A DNA stretch of 64,000 bases, taken from Photobacterium obscurum. GTDB lineage: Bacteria > Pseudomonadota > Gammaproteobacteria > Enterobacterales > Vibrionaceae. The stretch covers positions 1 to 64,000 of the forward strand of contig NZ_JAKRRW010000007.1 in NCBI RefSeq assembly GCF_026191635.1, in the 5' to 3' direction. The position numbers and the translations under genes are program-made. Below are positions 54,687-63,831 of the stretch, in pieces (position 1 is the first letter of the stretch; each line of letters starts with the position of its first letter). Under the pieces are notes generated by a model, which was not told where the DNA came from, made no database searches, and saw only the letters and a program-made list of their open reading frames with translations.

Positions 54687-55469
54687 ATGTCAGATGACAA
54701 TGCCATTTTGGTTGCGATCAATAACCATGTTGCCGTAGTTACCATGAATACCCCCCCAGCTAATACCTGGACAGTTGAAAGCCTTGGACAATTAAAGGCC
54801 CTGGTCGAAAGCCTTAACCAAAATAAAGATGTTTATGCCTTGGTCATTACCGGGCAGGGGGAGAGGTTCTTTTCGGCAGGCGCTGATCTCAATTTGTTTG
54901 CCTCTGGAGATAAAGCCATCGCCTTTGATATGGCGCAACGTTTTGGTGAAGCCTTCGAAGCGTTATCAGCGTTTCGCGGCGTATCTATTGCTGCCATCAA
55001 TGGTTACGCGATGGGGGGAGGTCTCGAGGTCGCACTGGCTTGTGATATTCGGATAGCAGAAGCTCATGCAGAAATGGCTTTGCCTGAAGCAAAAGTAGGC
55101 CTGCTTCCCTGTGCGGGAGGTACTCAGAACCTGACTTGGTTAGTTGGTGAGGGCTGGGCTAAGAGGATCATTTTGTGCGGAGAAAGAGTGAGTGCTTCTC
55201 AGGGGCTGGAAATCGGGTTGGTTGAAGAAGTTGCTGAAACAGGGCAGGGGCTTAATATGGCAGTGAACATGGCAGAATCTGTTGCAAACCAGTCGCCATC
55301 ATCTGTAAAAGCCTGTAAACAGTTGATCCAGAATTGTCGAACATCTCCCCTTCAACATGGCTTGATGAAGGAGCGTGAACTCTTTGTTCAGTTATTTGAT
55401 ACCGAAGATCAGGCTGAAGGCGTGAATGCCTTTTTAGAAAAACGTCAGCCTCAGTGGAAAAATGGTTGA
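54687..55469 (+). CDS. enoyl-CoA hydratase
   Basis: 260-residue crotonase-family protein: 'NHVAVVTMNTPPANTW', oxyanion loop 'ITGQGERFFSAGADLNLFA', 'AAINGYAMGGGLEVALACDIRI', 'ALPEAKVGLLPCAGGTQNL' with the catalytic Glu positions. Predicted to hydrate methacrylyl-CoA to 3-hydroxyisobutyryl-CoA in the valine pathway. AAGGAATCGAT before the ATG. It ends 23 bp before the next gene's chosen start. Confidence 0.92.
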   Translation: MSDDNAILVAINNHVAVVTMNTPPANTWTVESLGQLKALVESLNQNKDVYALVITGQGERFFSAGADLNLFASGDKAIAFDMAQRFGEAFEALSAFRGVSIAAINGYAMGGGLEVALACDIRIAEAHAEMALPEAKVGLLPCAGGTQNLTWLVGEGWAKRIILCGERVSASQGLEIGLVEEVAETGQGLNMAVNMAESVANQSPSSVKACKQLIQNCRTSPLQHGLMKERELFVQLFDTEDQAEGVNAFLEKRQPQWKNG

Positions 55470-55492
55470 TCAGATTGGAAAACGGGGATGCT

Positions 55493-56647
55493 ATGGCAGG
55501 TAAAGTGAATTTTAGCAAGCTGGCATGTATTTCTGGGCATAATATTGGCGTTGCTGAACTTGATAATCCAACATCTCTTAATGCCCTGACACTGGATATG
55601 CTTAAACAGCTTAAAATGATGCTGGAAGAGTGGGAAAAGGACAATGACATTGTCTGTGTCTTTTTACACGGCGCTGGTGAGAAGGCTTTTTGTGCGGGTG
55701 GAGATGTAAGGACCATGTATCAAATGATGCTGGCGTCATCCCATCAACAGCAAAAAACACAGGACAACACTGCCAAGGATTTTTTAACCGAGTATTTTAC
55801 CGTTGAGTACAGCTGTGATTATTTAATTCACCGCTATAGCAAGCCTCTTATTGTCTGGGGTAACGGTATTATCATGGGGGGAGGGATCGGGTTGTACGTA
55901 GGTGCAAGCCATCGAATTACGACACCTTCCTCTCGTATGGCGATGCCCGAAATTAGTATTGGTTTGTACCCTGATGTCGGTGCTACCTGGTTTCTTAACC
56001 GACTCCCCTCAGGTATTGGACTTTTCCTTGGCTTAACAGGATCTCCAATCAATGCCAGTGATGCACTTGACCTTAAGCTTACAGATCATGTTTTACTTCC
56101 GGATCAGAAACAACAGGCTCTTGATGAGTTACAGGGTCACCAGTGGGGTGTGGGAGAGGACAGCTATGCCATGGTAACTAAGCTGCTTTCGAGCCTTGAT
56201 GAAGTAGCAATTCCCCACCATCCCACAAGCCAGCTTATTCCCTATTTTGATCAAATCCAGCAATCATGCGTGGGTGAAGACCTGGCGGATATATCACGAC
56301 AGATTGATGAGATTGATGGTACGGGGCGATGGATAGAACAAGCGAAAACAACATTAAAAGAAGGTAGCCCAATTACCGCCACTATTTGCTTTAGGCTGCT
56401 GACCCAGTATCGATTATTGTCATTGGAAGAGTGCTTTCGTTTGGAATTAACCCTTTCTGTTAGAAGTGGAATGCTGGGTGAATTTCAAGAAGGGGTTAGA
56501 GCAAGGTTGATAGACAAGTGCGGCCAGCCTGATTGGATTTTTAAAACCATTGAATCTGTGGATCAGGGGGTAATCAGTGAGTTATTTACCCCATTATGGT
56601 CTGAAGCCGATCATCCCCTGGCTAAATTGGGGGCTGAGCAGTCTTAG
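55493..56647 (+). CDS. 3-hydroxyisobutyryl-CoA hydrolase
   Basis: 384-residue crotonase-fold thioesterase of the HIBCH type: 'ELDNPTSLNALTLDML', 'LHGAGEKAFCAGGDVRTMYQM', 'KPLIVWGNGIIMGGGIGLYVGASHRI', 'AMPEISIGLYPDVGATWFLNRL' and the longer C-terminal half ('LTLSVRSGMLGEFQEGVRARLIDK') that distinguishes HIBCH from plain hydratases. It hydrolyses 3-hydroxyisobutyryl-CoA to free 3-hydroxyisobutyrate, the substrate of MmsB. Start 55493 has GGGG five bases upstream; an ATG at 55454 would overlap the preceding gene by 16 bp. Confidence 0.93.
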   Translation: MAGKVNFSKLACISGHNIGVAELDNPTSLNALTLDMLKQLKMMLEEWEKDNDIVCVFLHGAGEKAFCAGGDVRTMYQMMLASSHQQQKTQDNTAKDFLTEYFTVEYSCDYLIHRYSKPLIVWGNGIIMGGGIGLYVGASHRITTPSSRMAMPEISIGLYPDVGATWFLNRLPSGIGLFLGLTGSPINASDALDLKLTDHVLLPDQKQQALDELQGHQWGVGEDSYAMVTKLLSSLDEVAIPHHPTSQLIPYFDQIQQSCVGEDLADISRQIDEIDGTGRWIEQAKTTLKEGSPITATICFRLLTQYRLLSLEECFRLELTLSVRSGMLGEFQEGVRARLIDKCGQPDWIFKTIESVDQGVISELFTPLWSEADHPLAKLGAEQS

Positions 56648-56692
56648 TCATTTCCATCTTTAATCGTTTTATTGCCACAGAGGAGACTTGTC

Positions 56693-57610
56693 ATGAGCAC
56701 CATTGCGTTTATCGGGTTGGGTAACATGGGCAACCCAATGGCGAAGAATTTATTGAAAGCGGGATTAACTGTCAGAGTGTTTGACTTGGATACACATGCC
56801 GCGAATTTGCTGGGGGCAGAAGGCGCATATGTAGCGGCATCGCTTGAGGATGTTGTGGCCGGCGCCGATACGGTTATTACCATGTTGCCAGCCGGCGAGC
56901 ATGTGAGGGCGGTGTACCTTGGCGATCACCATGGTGGAGTTGGCTTGCTTAACCTTGTCAGCGAGAATACTTTTCTTATTGATTCCTCGACTATTGATCC
57001 AGGCTCTGCTCGCTTGGTTGCCTCAGAAGCAACTAAGAAGCACTTGGAGTTTGTTGATGCACCTGTCTCCGGCGGTGTTGCTGGCGCTCAGGCGGCAACA
57101 TTAACATTCATAGTCGGAGGTACTGATCAAGGTTTCGCTCAAGCCCAGGATATTCTCAAATATGTCGGAAAGAATATTTTTCATGCCGGTCAAGCTGGCG
57201 ATGGGCAGATGGCTAAAATCTGTAACAATTTAATGTTGGGGGTTTTGATGTCGGGTACATGCGAAGCACTGAGTTTGGGGATTGATAATGGCCTCGACCC
57301 TAAAGTGCTTTCGGACATTATGCTTCAGAGCTCTGGCCGAAACTGGGCACTTGAGCTTTATAATCCTTGTCCGGGCGTTATGGATAAAGTACCTGCCAGC
57401 AATGATTACCATCCAGGTTTTATGGGTAAATTGATGGCGAAAGATCTGGGGTTGGGGATGGATGCTGCTCTCCATAGTCAATCAGCAATACCTATGGGGA
57501 CTTTGGCACGCAATTTATATGCTTTTCATAATGCCAAAGGCAATGAATTGCTGGATTTTTCGAGTTTGTTTGAATTCTATCGCGATAAAAAGATCAAGAA
57601 AGGCAAATAA
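56693..57610 (+). CDS. mmsB: 3-hydroxyisobutyrate dehydrogenase
   Basis: 305 residues. NAD-binding start 'AFIGLGNMGNPMAKNLLKAG', 'DSSTIDPGSARLVA', substrate motif 'FVDAPVSGGVAGAQAATLTFIVGG' and the catalytic Lys in 'GDGQMAKICNNLMLG'. Oxidises 3-hydroxyisobutyrate to methylmalonate semialdehyde, which MmsA then uses, so the product loops back to the second gene of the group. GAGGAG eight bases before the ATG at 56693. Confidence 0.96.
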   Translation: MSTIAFIGLGNMGNPMAKNLLKAGLTVRVFDLDTHAANLLGAEGAYVAASLEDVVAGADTVITMLPAGEHVRAVYLGDHHGGVGLLNLVSENTFLIDSSTIDPGSARLVASEATKKHLEFVDAPVSGGVAGAQAATLTFIVGGTDQGFAQAQDILKYVGKNIFHAGQAGDGQMAKICNNLMLGVLMSGTCEALSLGIDNGLDPKVLSDIMLQSSGRNWALELYNPCPGVMDKVPASNDYHPGFMGKLMAKDLGLGMDAALHSQSAIPMGTLARNLYAFHNAKGNELLDFSSLFEFYRDKKIKKGK

Positions 57611-57654
57611 CTATCGCTCGAGATTGATGCGATTGATTAATGGGGGTAATGCTC

Positions 57655-58413
57655 ATGGATCTGAAGCAGAGTGTGATCGCTATAACCGGAGCTGGCCAAG
57701 GGCTTGGGCAAATGATGGCTATTACATTAGCCCAAGCTGGGGCTGAGTTGGCGCTTATTGATGTTAATGATGATGGATTGGTTGATACCCAGGCGCAGTG
57801 CCAGATGCTAAGCGCTAAAGCACTGACATATAAAGTCGATGTCACCAGTGAAACAGAGGTAGTGCAAGCGTTTCGGCAGATTATCGATGATTTTGGTCAT
57901 TTGAATGGCTTGGTAAATAATGCTGGCGTATTACGTGATGGCTTACTGATTAAATATAAGGATGGTGAACTCAGTAAGATGTCGCTGGAACAGTTTAATA
58001 CTGTTATGAATGTGAATGTTACCGGCACGTTTCTTTGTGGGCGTGAGGCTGCTTCGCAAATGATATTGACGGGAAGTAAAGGTGTAATTATTAATATTTC
58101 TAGCGTAGCGCGGGCCGGAAATATGGGGCAGAGTAACTATTCAGCATCCAAGGCAGCCGTCGCAACGATGGCGGTGTGCTGGGCAAAAGAGTTGGGGCGC
58201 TATGGAATACGAGCAGCTGCCATTGCACCTGGCATTGTGCAAACTGCCATGGCTGATCAACTAAAGCCCGAGGCGATAGAAAGGCTCAAGCAAATGGTTC
58301 CTGTCGCTCGAATGGGTGAAGCCAGTGAAATTGCTCATGCCGCTAAATTTATACTAGAAAATGATTATTATACTGGCAGGGTGCTTGAGGTTGACGGTGG
58401 TATGCGCATGTAG
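57655..58413 (+). CDS. short-chain dehydrogenase/reductase
   Basis: 252 residues, classical SDR: 'ITGAGQGLGQMMA' (TGxxxGxG), 'NNAGVLRDGLL' (NNAG), catalytic Ser/Tyr/Lys in 'INISSVARAGNMGQSNYSASKAAVA', and the 'PGIVQTAMADQ' loop. Acidic residue after beta-2 ('LIDVNDDG') favours NAD(H). The FabG/3-hydroxyacyl-CoA dehydrogenase-like frame and its place at the end of the valine group suggest a 3-hydroxyacyl-CoA role, perhaps 2-methyl-3-hydroxybutyryl-CoA in isoleucine breakdown (inference). Start 57655 with GGGGG upstream; upstream ATGs at 57640/57649 overlap that site. Confidence 0.92.
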   Translation: MDLKQSVIAITGAGQGLGQMMAITLAQAGAELALIDVNDDGLVDTQAQCQMLSAKALTYKVDVTSETEVVQAFRQIIDDFGHLNGLVNNAGVLRDGLLIKYKDGELSKMSLEQFNTVMNVNVTGTFLCGREAASQMILTGSKGVIINISSVARAGNMGQSNYSASKAAVATMAVCWAKELGRYGIRAAAIAPGIVQTAMADQLKPEAIERLKQMVPVARMGEASEIAHAAKFILENDYYTGRVLEVDGGMRM

Positions 58414-58440
58414 CTTTTTTTCGTTCGCACTGCTCAAAAG

Positions 58441-58474
58441 GAAACGCCTGATTAACGGTCAGGCGTTTCTTTTT
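58441..58474 (+). terminator. rho-independent terminator of the thiolase-mms operon
   Basis: GAAACGCCTGA-TTAACGG-TCAGGCGTTTC followed by TTTTTG, 28 bp beyond the SDR stop. Perfect 11-bp stem. Confidence 0.94.
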
Positions 58475-58530
58475 GATTTAGAGGCTATATCAATCTAAAT
58501 AAATATCTTATCGACTTATCCAGATAGGTA

Positions 58531-58638
58531 TTAGTTGCCGTAAATCATTACGAAAAGAGCCATGCCGCCACCAAGCACGAACATCAGCATAGCCATAATT
58601 GCTGCTGCTTTATTAAAAATAGAAAAAATTTTTTCCAT
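58531..58638 (-). CDS. 35-residue single-helix membrane protein
   Basis: Minus-strand ATG...TAA frame: MEKIFSIFNKAAAIMAMLMF and fifteen further residues ending 'MIYGN'. One hydrophobic helix with a glycine run ('VLGGGMALFV'), a charged N-terminal part, and GGAG eight bases before the ATG. These features make it a likely real small inner-membrane protein; no named family recognised. It has its own promoter space to the right. Confidence 0.65.
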   Translation of the reverse strand: MEKIFSIFNKAAAIMAMLMFVLGGGMALFVMIYGN

Positions 58639-58970
58639 CAGAGCCACTCCGTATAACTAGACGCAAAAGATGCCATAACAGAAGGAAAACTTCGAGTTCT
58701 TCTTTGGAGCGAGGGCAGATAAATTGTTAGAGAGTATGAGCCAATAATGGAAAGCAACCAGTCGTAGCTTTGTACGAAATTTCTTGGAACTGCATGAAGT
58801 ATTGCTATGAAACAGCGATGAAATAAAGGGTTCTAATTCAACTGGAAGCAGAATGTTGCTAATTTGATGTCAAAATATGCAAATGTTTTCATGTTGTTTA
58901 ACTGGCACCTTGAAGTGACCTGCGCATAAAGACTTATAAATTCGTCTTGAACTAAATGGAGTTTGTGTTG
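58639..58970. other. divergent promoter region: small membrane protein / subtilase
   Basis: About 330 bp without a reading frame worth calling. AT-rich near the subtilase start. No clear operator or RNA element seen. Confidence 0.45.
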
Positions 58971-61900
58971 ATGAGGCGATCCGGTGTTTTGAAATATAAG
59001 CCTGCATTAGGCTTAATGACAGCTCCTTTTATGATGCTTGGTATTGTTGGTAATTCTATCAGTGCTGAGTTGGTTGGAGCCGACAATACAGGTGTGATAG
59101 AAAACAAATATATTGTTGTTCTCAAAGATGATCTTCATTTTGGGGTGAGGACGGCCGAGCAATATGTTGCAAGTTCAGCAGGCCAATTGTCTCTTAAAGC
59201 GAATGGTGTCATAACCTCTGAATTTACTAAAGTACTAAATGGGTTTGCAATAGAACTTGATAAGCAGGGGCTGGCAGAACTATTAGCTGCTAGTGACGTT
59301 GCCTATATAGAACCCGTAACTCTTTTTTCTGCTAATGCGATACAGCCCAATGCGCCATGGGGACTAGACCGCCTTGATCAGTCAATGTTGCCGCTTGATG
59401 GTATCTACCAGTATGATTTTACAGGACTTGGTGTAAATGCCTATATCATCGACTCAGGCATTAATCCTAATCATGTCGATTTTACAGGCCGGATTGGTGC
59501 TTTGATTTCCACCGTCAATACTGACACCAACCCTGCAGACTGCAATGGCCATGGTTCTCATGTCGCCGGTACTGTGGGTGGAAGTCAGTATGGGGTTGCT
59601 AAAGATGTTATTTTGCATAGTGTAAAGGCATTGGGGTGCGATGGTTTTGGTACATCTGAGGATGTTATTGAAGCCATTGAATGGGTTGCCAATAATGCCC
59701 AGTTACCCGCAGTGGCAAACTTAAGTCTCGGTGGGGATTTTAGCCAATCAGTAAATGATGCGATTGAGAGTTTATATAACCAGGGTGTTGTCGCCGTTGC
59801 TTCTGCTGGAAATGATAGCGATGATGCCTGTAAGTATTCTCCGGCAAGTTCTGGAAATGCGATTACTGTTGGTTCTATTACTTCTGGTGATCATCGCTCG
59901 TATTTTTCCAATTTTGGTAGTTGTATTGATATCTTTGCACCGGGCTCAGATATAACATCAGCTTGGTTTGATGGTCCGTCGAATACCCAAACAATCAGCG
60001 GAACGTCAATGGCTAGCCCGCATGTAGCGGGTGTAGTGGCACTAATGCTTGAGCATGATAATAGCCTAACGCCAGATAAAGCTGCAGAGACACTTAGAAA
60101 GTCGGCAATTCCGGATATTATTTCAGATGCATTAAGTGCAAATAATTATCTGTTGCAGAGTAATTTTTCTCAGACGGGTATGGCAGATAGTGATTCGGAC
60201 GGTATGCCTGATTCCTGGGAAATAAAGCATGGCTTTGAGCGGTTTAATTCAGCTGACGCCGAAATGGATTTTGATAGCGATGGTTTAACGAACCTGAAAG
60301 AATACACTGTTAATACGCAACCTAAAGTCGCAGACAGTGATCATGATGGACTAGAGGATGGCTATGAGCTCAATGTTAGCCTTGAACCATTACAACCCGA
60401 CTTTGATTATGATGGTCTGCCAGATGGGTGGGAGATTCGTTATCAACTTGATCCCCGAGATAAAACCGATGCCAGCTCAGACCCAGACGGTGATGGGATA
60501 TCTAACATTGATGAGTATCAATGGGGGCTAGATCCTAAAGAGAAGTCTTTAATACCCAAGCAAGTGTACTCCCCGGATGCCTATCAGTTTGAAACGGGAG
60601 TGGTTCCTGGTATCACGAACGGAACTAATGCGAATAAAGGCTTCAACATTGTTGCGTCTGATCATGATGGTCACTGGTTTGAATCTGAACTGATCCAAGA
60701 TGGTGAAACGGCAGCCTTTGAGTTTGAGGCGACCACAAGTCAAGGCCAGATTAGTTTTGACTTATATGTCTCGACGGAAGCATCATTCGATGAATTTAAG
60801 TTATATATTAATGAGGTAGAGGTTTATACCCAATCTGGCAACTTCTACGGCAGGGTAGATGTTGACTTAAATGCCGGGCGAAATCATTTCAGGTTTGAGT
60901 ATCGTAAAGATATATCGATATCAGATGGCCGAGATAGGGTAGCTGTCGATAATATAGTTATGCCTGGATTAGGGTTAATCGATACTGATAATGATGGAAT
61001 GGATGATCGCTGGGAAGTCTACTACGGATTGAACATAAATTCTGATGATTCAGCGGCGGACTCAGACGGAGATTCGCTGATAAATATCAAAGAGTTTGAG
61101 GCTTATACACACCCGTTGCTTAAGGACACTGATGGTGATGACTTAAATGATAATTTTGAGCTGCAATATGCGATTAATCCATTAACGATTGATACTGACC
61201 GGGATGGAATATCTGATGGTGTTGAGATCAAGTATGGTCTAGACCCGAAGAATTATGACTCTGAACTTGATTCCGATAACGATGGGTTTATAAATATTGT
61301 TGAAATAGAAGTAGGGACGGATCCCTTTAGCAATAAAGAAAAGCCCAAGTTCTTAAGCTATTATTTTGAGAATTTTGAACAAGAAAAACCTGAGCTGTTC
61401 GGTAGTTGGAACGTTGTGACTTTTCTTGGTGACAACCGCCTGAAAAGTAATTCAATCGGAAATGGGGGCGAAACCATATTTAAGCACACTGGTGCTTTTA
61501 GTGCCGGCGAGTTGAGTTTTGACCTCTGGTTGGATACAGAATTAGGTGCTGATTATCTTGAGATTTTGGTTAACGGAGTAGTTGCTGAGAAACTTTCGGG
61601 GCAAATGATGGAGCACAATATTATTGTTCCGTTTCCTCAAGGCCTGAATACTTTTACTTTCCGCTATGTAAAGAATGACGTGAAAAGTTCAGCTCTGGAC
61701 AGAGTTATTATTGATAACCTCGCTATTTTTAGCGGTGGTGTCAATGCTGACATGGATGGTGATGGCCTGACGAATATTGTAGAGGTTAAAGACTATGGCA
61801 CTGATCCGGCGAATGCTGATTCTGATGGTGATGGCGTTGATGACTTCCACGACCAAGAGCCGTTGAACTCGGAAATTGGTGGTTCTGATCGAATAACAGA

Positions 61901-62003
61901 AAAAGCTGAGAGTAAAAGTAGTGGTGGTTCAAACGGAATATTTGTAGTGACGGTGCTATTTGCAATGGCTTGTTCACGTAGAAAGCAGAAGTTGGTCGCT
62001 TAA
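58971..62003 (+). CDS. secreted subtilisin-like serine protease with calcium-binding repeats and GlyGly-CTERM tail
   Basis: 1010 residues from ATG 58971 (GGAG nine bases before). Order: signal peptide; inhibitor I9 propeptide (about 45-120, 'KYIVVLKDDLHFGVRTAEQY'); S8 catalytic domain (about 130-390) with Asp161 ('AYIIDSGI'), His194 ('NGHGSHVAG'), oxyanion Asn281 ('ASAGND') and Ser346 ('GTSMASPHVAG'). Then three blocks of thrombospondin type 3-like calcium repeats (DxDxDG) alternating with two beta-sandwich domains about 150 residues each that resemble one another ('GQISFDLYVSTEA' / 'GELSFDLWLDTEL'). The end is a GlyGly-CTERM: 'SSGGSNGIFVVTVLFAMA' then 'CSRRKQK'. That tail is cut by rhombosortase after type II secretion to the surface. 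A likely extracellular nutrient or matrix protease. Confidence 0.94.
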   Translation: MRRSGVLKYKPALGLMTAPFMMLGIVGNSISAELVGADNTGVIENKYIVVLKDDLHFGVRTAEQYVASSAGQLSLKANGVITSEFTKVLNGFAIELDKQGLAELLAASDVAYIEPVTLFSANAIQPNAPWGLDRLDQSMLPLDGIYQYDFTGLGVNAYIIDSGINPNHVDFTGRIGALISTVNTDTNPADCNGHGSHVAGTVGGSQYGVAKDVILHSVKALGCDGFGTSEDVIEAIEWVANNAQLPAVANLSLGGDFSQSVNDAIESLYNQGVVAVASAGNDSDDACKYSPASSGNAITVGSITSGDHRSYFSNFGSCIDIFAPGSDITSAWFDGPSNTQTISGTSMASPHVAGVVALMLEHDNSLTPDKAAETLRKSAIPDIISDALSANNYLLQSNFSQTGMADSDSDGMPDSWEIKHGFERFNSADAEMDFDSDGLTNLKEYTVNTQPKVADSDHDGLEDGYELNVSLEPLQPDFDYDGLPDGWEIRYQLDPRDKTDASSDPDGDGISNIDEYQWGLDPKEKSLIPKQVYSPDAYQFETGVVPGITNGTNANKGFNIVASDHDGHWFESELIQDGETAAFEFEATTSQGQISFDLYVSTEASFDEFKLYINEVEVYTQSGNFYGRVDVDLNAGRNHFRFEYRKDISISDGRDRVAVDNIVMPGLGLIDTDNDGMDDRWEVYYGLNINSDDSAADSDGDSLINIKEFEAYTHPLLKDTDGDDLNDNFELQYAINPLTIDTDRDGISDGVEIKYGLDPKNYDSELDSDNDGFINIVEIEVGTDPFSNKEKPKFLSYYFENFEQEKPELFGSWNVVTFLGDNRLKSNSIGNGGETIFKHTGAFSAGELSFDLWLDTELGADYLEILVNGVVAEKLSGQMMEHNIIVPFPQGLNTFTFRYVKNDVKSSALDRVIIDNLAIFSGGVNADMDGDGLTNIVEVKDYGTDPANADSDGDGVDDFHDQEPLNSEIGGSDRITEKAESKSSGGSNGIFVVTVLFAMACSRRKQKLVA

Positions 62004-62026
62004 CTAGCCAATGTCATAATAAACAC

Positions 62027-62074
62027 AACCGCTATCGAAAACTGCATTGAAAGTTAGAGATAGCGGTTATTTTA
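62027..62074 (+). terminator. terminator after the subtilase
   Basis: AACCGCTATC and GATAGCGGTT pair over 10 bp with a 22-base loop, then ATTTTAT; 24 bp beyond the stop. Confidence 0.65.
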
Positions 62075-62151
62075 TACCGATCAGCATAAGTATTTAACCA
62101 GAATATTTACTTAACCTGATTGGTATTATTGTGAAATTGGCTGCGGCTAGT

Positions 62152-62667
62152 CTAAATAAGCTTCATTATTCGAGCTTTCAGAAATGCAGATAGTGTTTTG
62201 GCGTCCTGTATTTCATTGTTAGCCACTTTTTTTTCAAATTCGGCGACCGATATTGGCAAGACCTCAATAATTTCATCATCGTCCAGCTCCCCATCGCAAC
62301 TTGACAGCCCTTTTGCTAAATAAAGATGCTGGACTTCATCGCAAAAACCAGGGACCGGAAGTAATTCTCCAAGAGCTAACCAGTGTGAGGCTTGGAGTTG
62401 GGTTTCCTCTGCCAGCTCCCTTTGAGCACAGGACTGAATATCTTCCTGGCTTTCAAGGGTGCCTGCGGGAAACTCAAGAATCCATTTTTGAATGGCCGGA
62501 CGGTATTGATGAACCATAATAAGGTCACCGTTATCCGCTATTGGGACAATAACAACCGCGCCAGGGTGTTTCACAGTCGTGAATTCAATATCGCGGCCGT
62601 CAGGCAGAGTCTGAGATGCTTGTTCGACAGAAAAGCATTTCCACTGACAGAGAGTCTTCGTTTTCAT
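62152..62667 (-). CDS. NUDIX hydrolase (ADP-ribose pyrophosphatase-like)
   Basis: 171 residues. The Nudix box is clear: 'GTLESQEDIQSCAQRELAEETQL' region, with the metal-binding R-E-x-x-E-E core in 'RELAEETQ', preceded by 'HQYRPAIQKWILEFPAG', the motif typical of ADP-sugar pyrophosphatases (YRP...E-x-P-A-G). It would hydrolyse a nucleoside diphosphate sugar such as ADP-ribose with magnesium. I take ATG 62667; a TTG nine bases upstream is possible. Ribosome site is weak. Confidence 0.9.
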   Translation of the reverse strand: MKTKTLCQWKCFSVEQASQTLPDGRDIEFTTVKHPGAVVIVPIADNGDLIMVHQYRPAIQKWILEFPAGTLESQEDIQSCAQRELAEETQLQASHWLALGELLPVPGFCDEVQHLYLAKGLSSCDGELDDDEIIEVLPISVAEFEKKVANNEIQDAKTLSAFLKARIMKLI

Positions 62668-62778
62668 AAAGAACAAATGGTTACCAGTAACTTAGTCTTG
62701 AGCCATCTTAACATAGCTTGGTCCATCCTAAGCTACTGGTACGTCGGATTAGGTGTGAAATCACTGCAATAAATGGGG

Positions 62779-63831
62779 CTAGTGGCTTACGGCAACTTGG
62801 TTACGCCCCCAGTTCTTGGCTCTCTGTAAAGCGCTGTCTGCTTTTACATAGTCGTGGCTAAATTGCTGATATTCGACAGGGGTTAAACCGATACTGACGG
62901 TAATTGTTACCCTGTGACCACTGTTAAGCTCGAGAGCCCAACTTGCCACTTCGTCTTTTAGGCAAGTTGCAAGCTCTTCAGCCTGTTTGATATCAGTATC
63001 AGGTAACAGCAAACAAAACTCTTGGCTATCTAAGCGGGCAATATAGTCATTTTTACGGACTTTTTGTTGAAGGCATTTTGCGAGCATCATCAGAATTTGA
63101 TCGCCAGCTTCTAGTCCGTAGCGATCATTAATTGTCTTGAGGTTGTCTATGTCTATTAATAGCATGGAAATATCACGCATATATCGCTGACAGCGAGAGG
63201 CTTCATTTCTATATACGGCTTCTAAACCGTGGCGATTATACAAGTTGGTCAGAAAATCAGTGGTTGCTGTTTTCTTTACCCGTTCTATCGCTTCATTCCT
63301 GTGCTGAGCCAGTAAATAAGCCATGATCAATACCATCGAATAGGCGCTGATATTTTGCAGTGCTTCAGTAATTTGTAAATGCTTATCAGACAGTTTTCCT
63401 GCGTTCATCGTGATATAAATCAGACCGAAAATTAAGCTATACCACCAGGCGTGCTCATGTCTGAGAGAAAAGAAACAAAGCAGGGGAATGGTCAGGGCAA
63501 TGGTATTGCTAACCAGGTGAGTGCTGTCGGCATAAAAACCATATCCGCAGTTGAGAGTGATAAATCCAATAAAGACCCAAATTAGAAGATGGGGATTAAC
63601 ATTATAGCGATTAATGACAGATAGAAGGTATGACAGTACTGCACCGAAGAGTGCAGACAGAGTAAAACCAGGCGAAATGTCTGAGACAAAGTAGGTGAAT
63701 GCAATAATTAAACAAACACCCCCTGATACTGGGAATAGTAAGTTAAGTTGGTTTTTCAGCGTTTGTTTACTGAGTTCAATATACGCGAAGTTGGTTGATT
63801 CGAGTTGTGCGCTTTTGATAACGGTGGTCAT
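62779..63831 (-). CDS. membrane GGDEF-domain protein with degenerate active site
   Basis: 350 residues. N-terminal membrane region with about six helices (30-175), then a GGDEF domain (about 185-350): 'TATTDFLTNLYNRHGLEAVY', 'MLLIDIDNLKTINDRYGLEAGDQILMML' keep the nucleotide and metal positions. The signature GG(D/E)EF is replaced by DSQEF (268-272), so cyclase activity is doubtful. The inhibitory-site motif RxxD is kept (RKND, 259-262, five residues before the signature). It may therefore bind cyclic di-GMP as a receptor, or be inactive. No EAL domain follows. Confidence 0.9.
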   Translation of the reverse strand: MTTVIKSAQLESTNFAYIELSKQTLKNQLNLLFPVSGGVCLIIAFTYFVSDISPGFTLSALFGAVLSYLLSVINRYNVNPHLLIWVFIGFITLNCGYGFYADSTHLVSNTIALTIPLLCFFSLRHEHAWWYSLIFGLIYITMNAGKLSDKHLQITEALQNISAYSMVLIMAYLLAQHRNEAIERVKKTATTDFLTNLYNRHGLEAVYRNEASRCQRYMRDISMLLIDIDNLKTINDRYGLEAGDQILMMLAKCLQQKVRKNDYIARLDSQEFCLLLPDTDIKQAEELATCLKDEVASWALELNSGHRVTITVSIGLTPVEYQQFSHDYVKADSALQRAKNWGRNQVAVSH

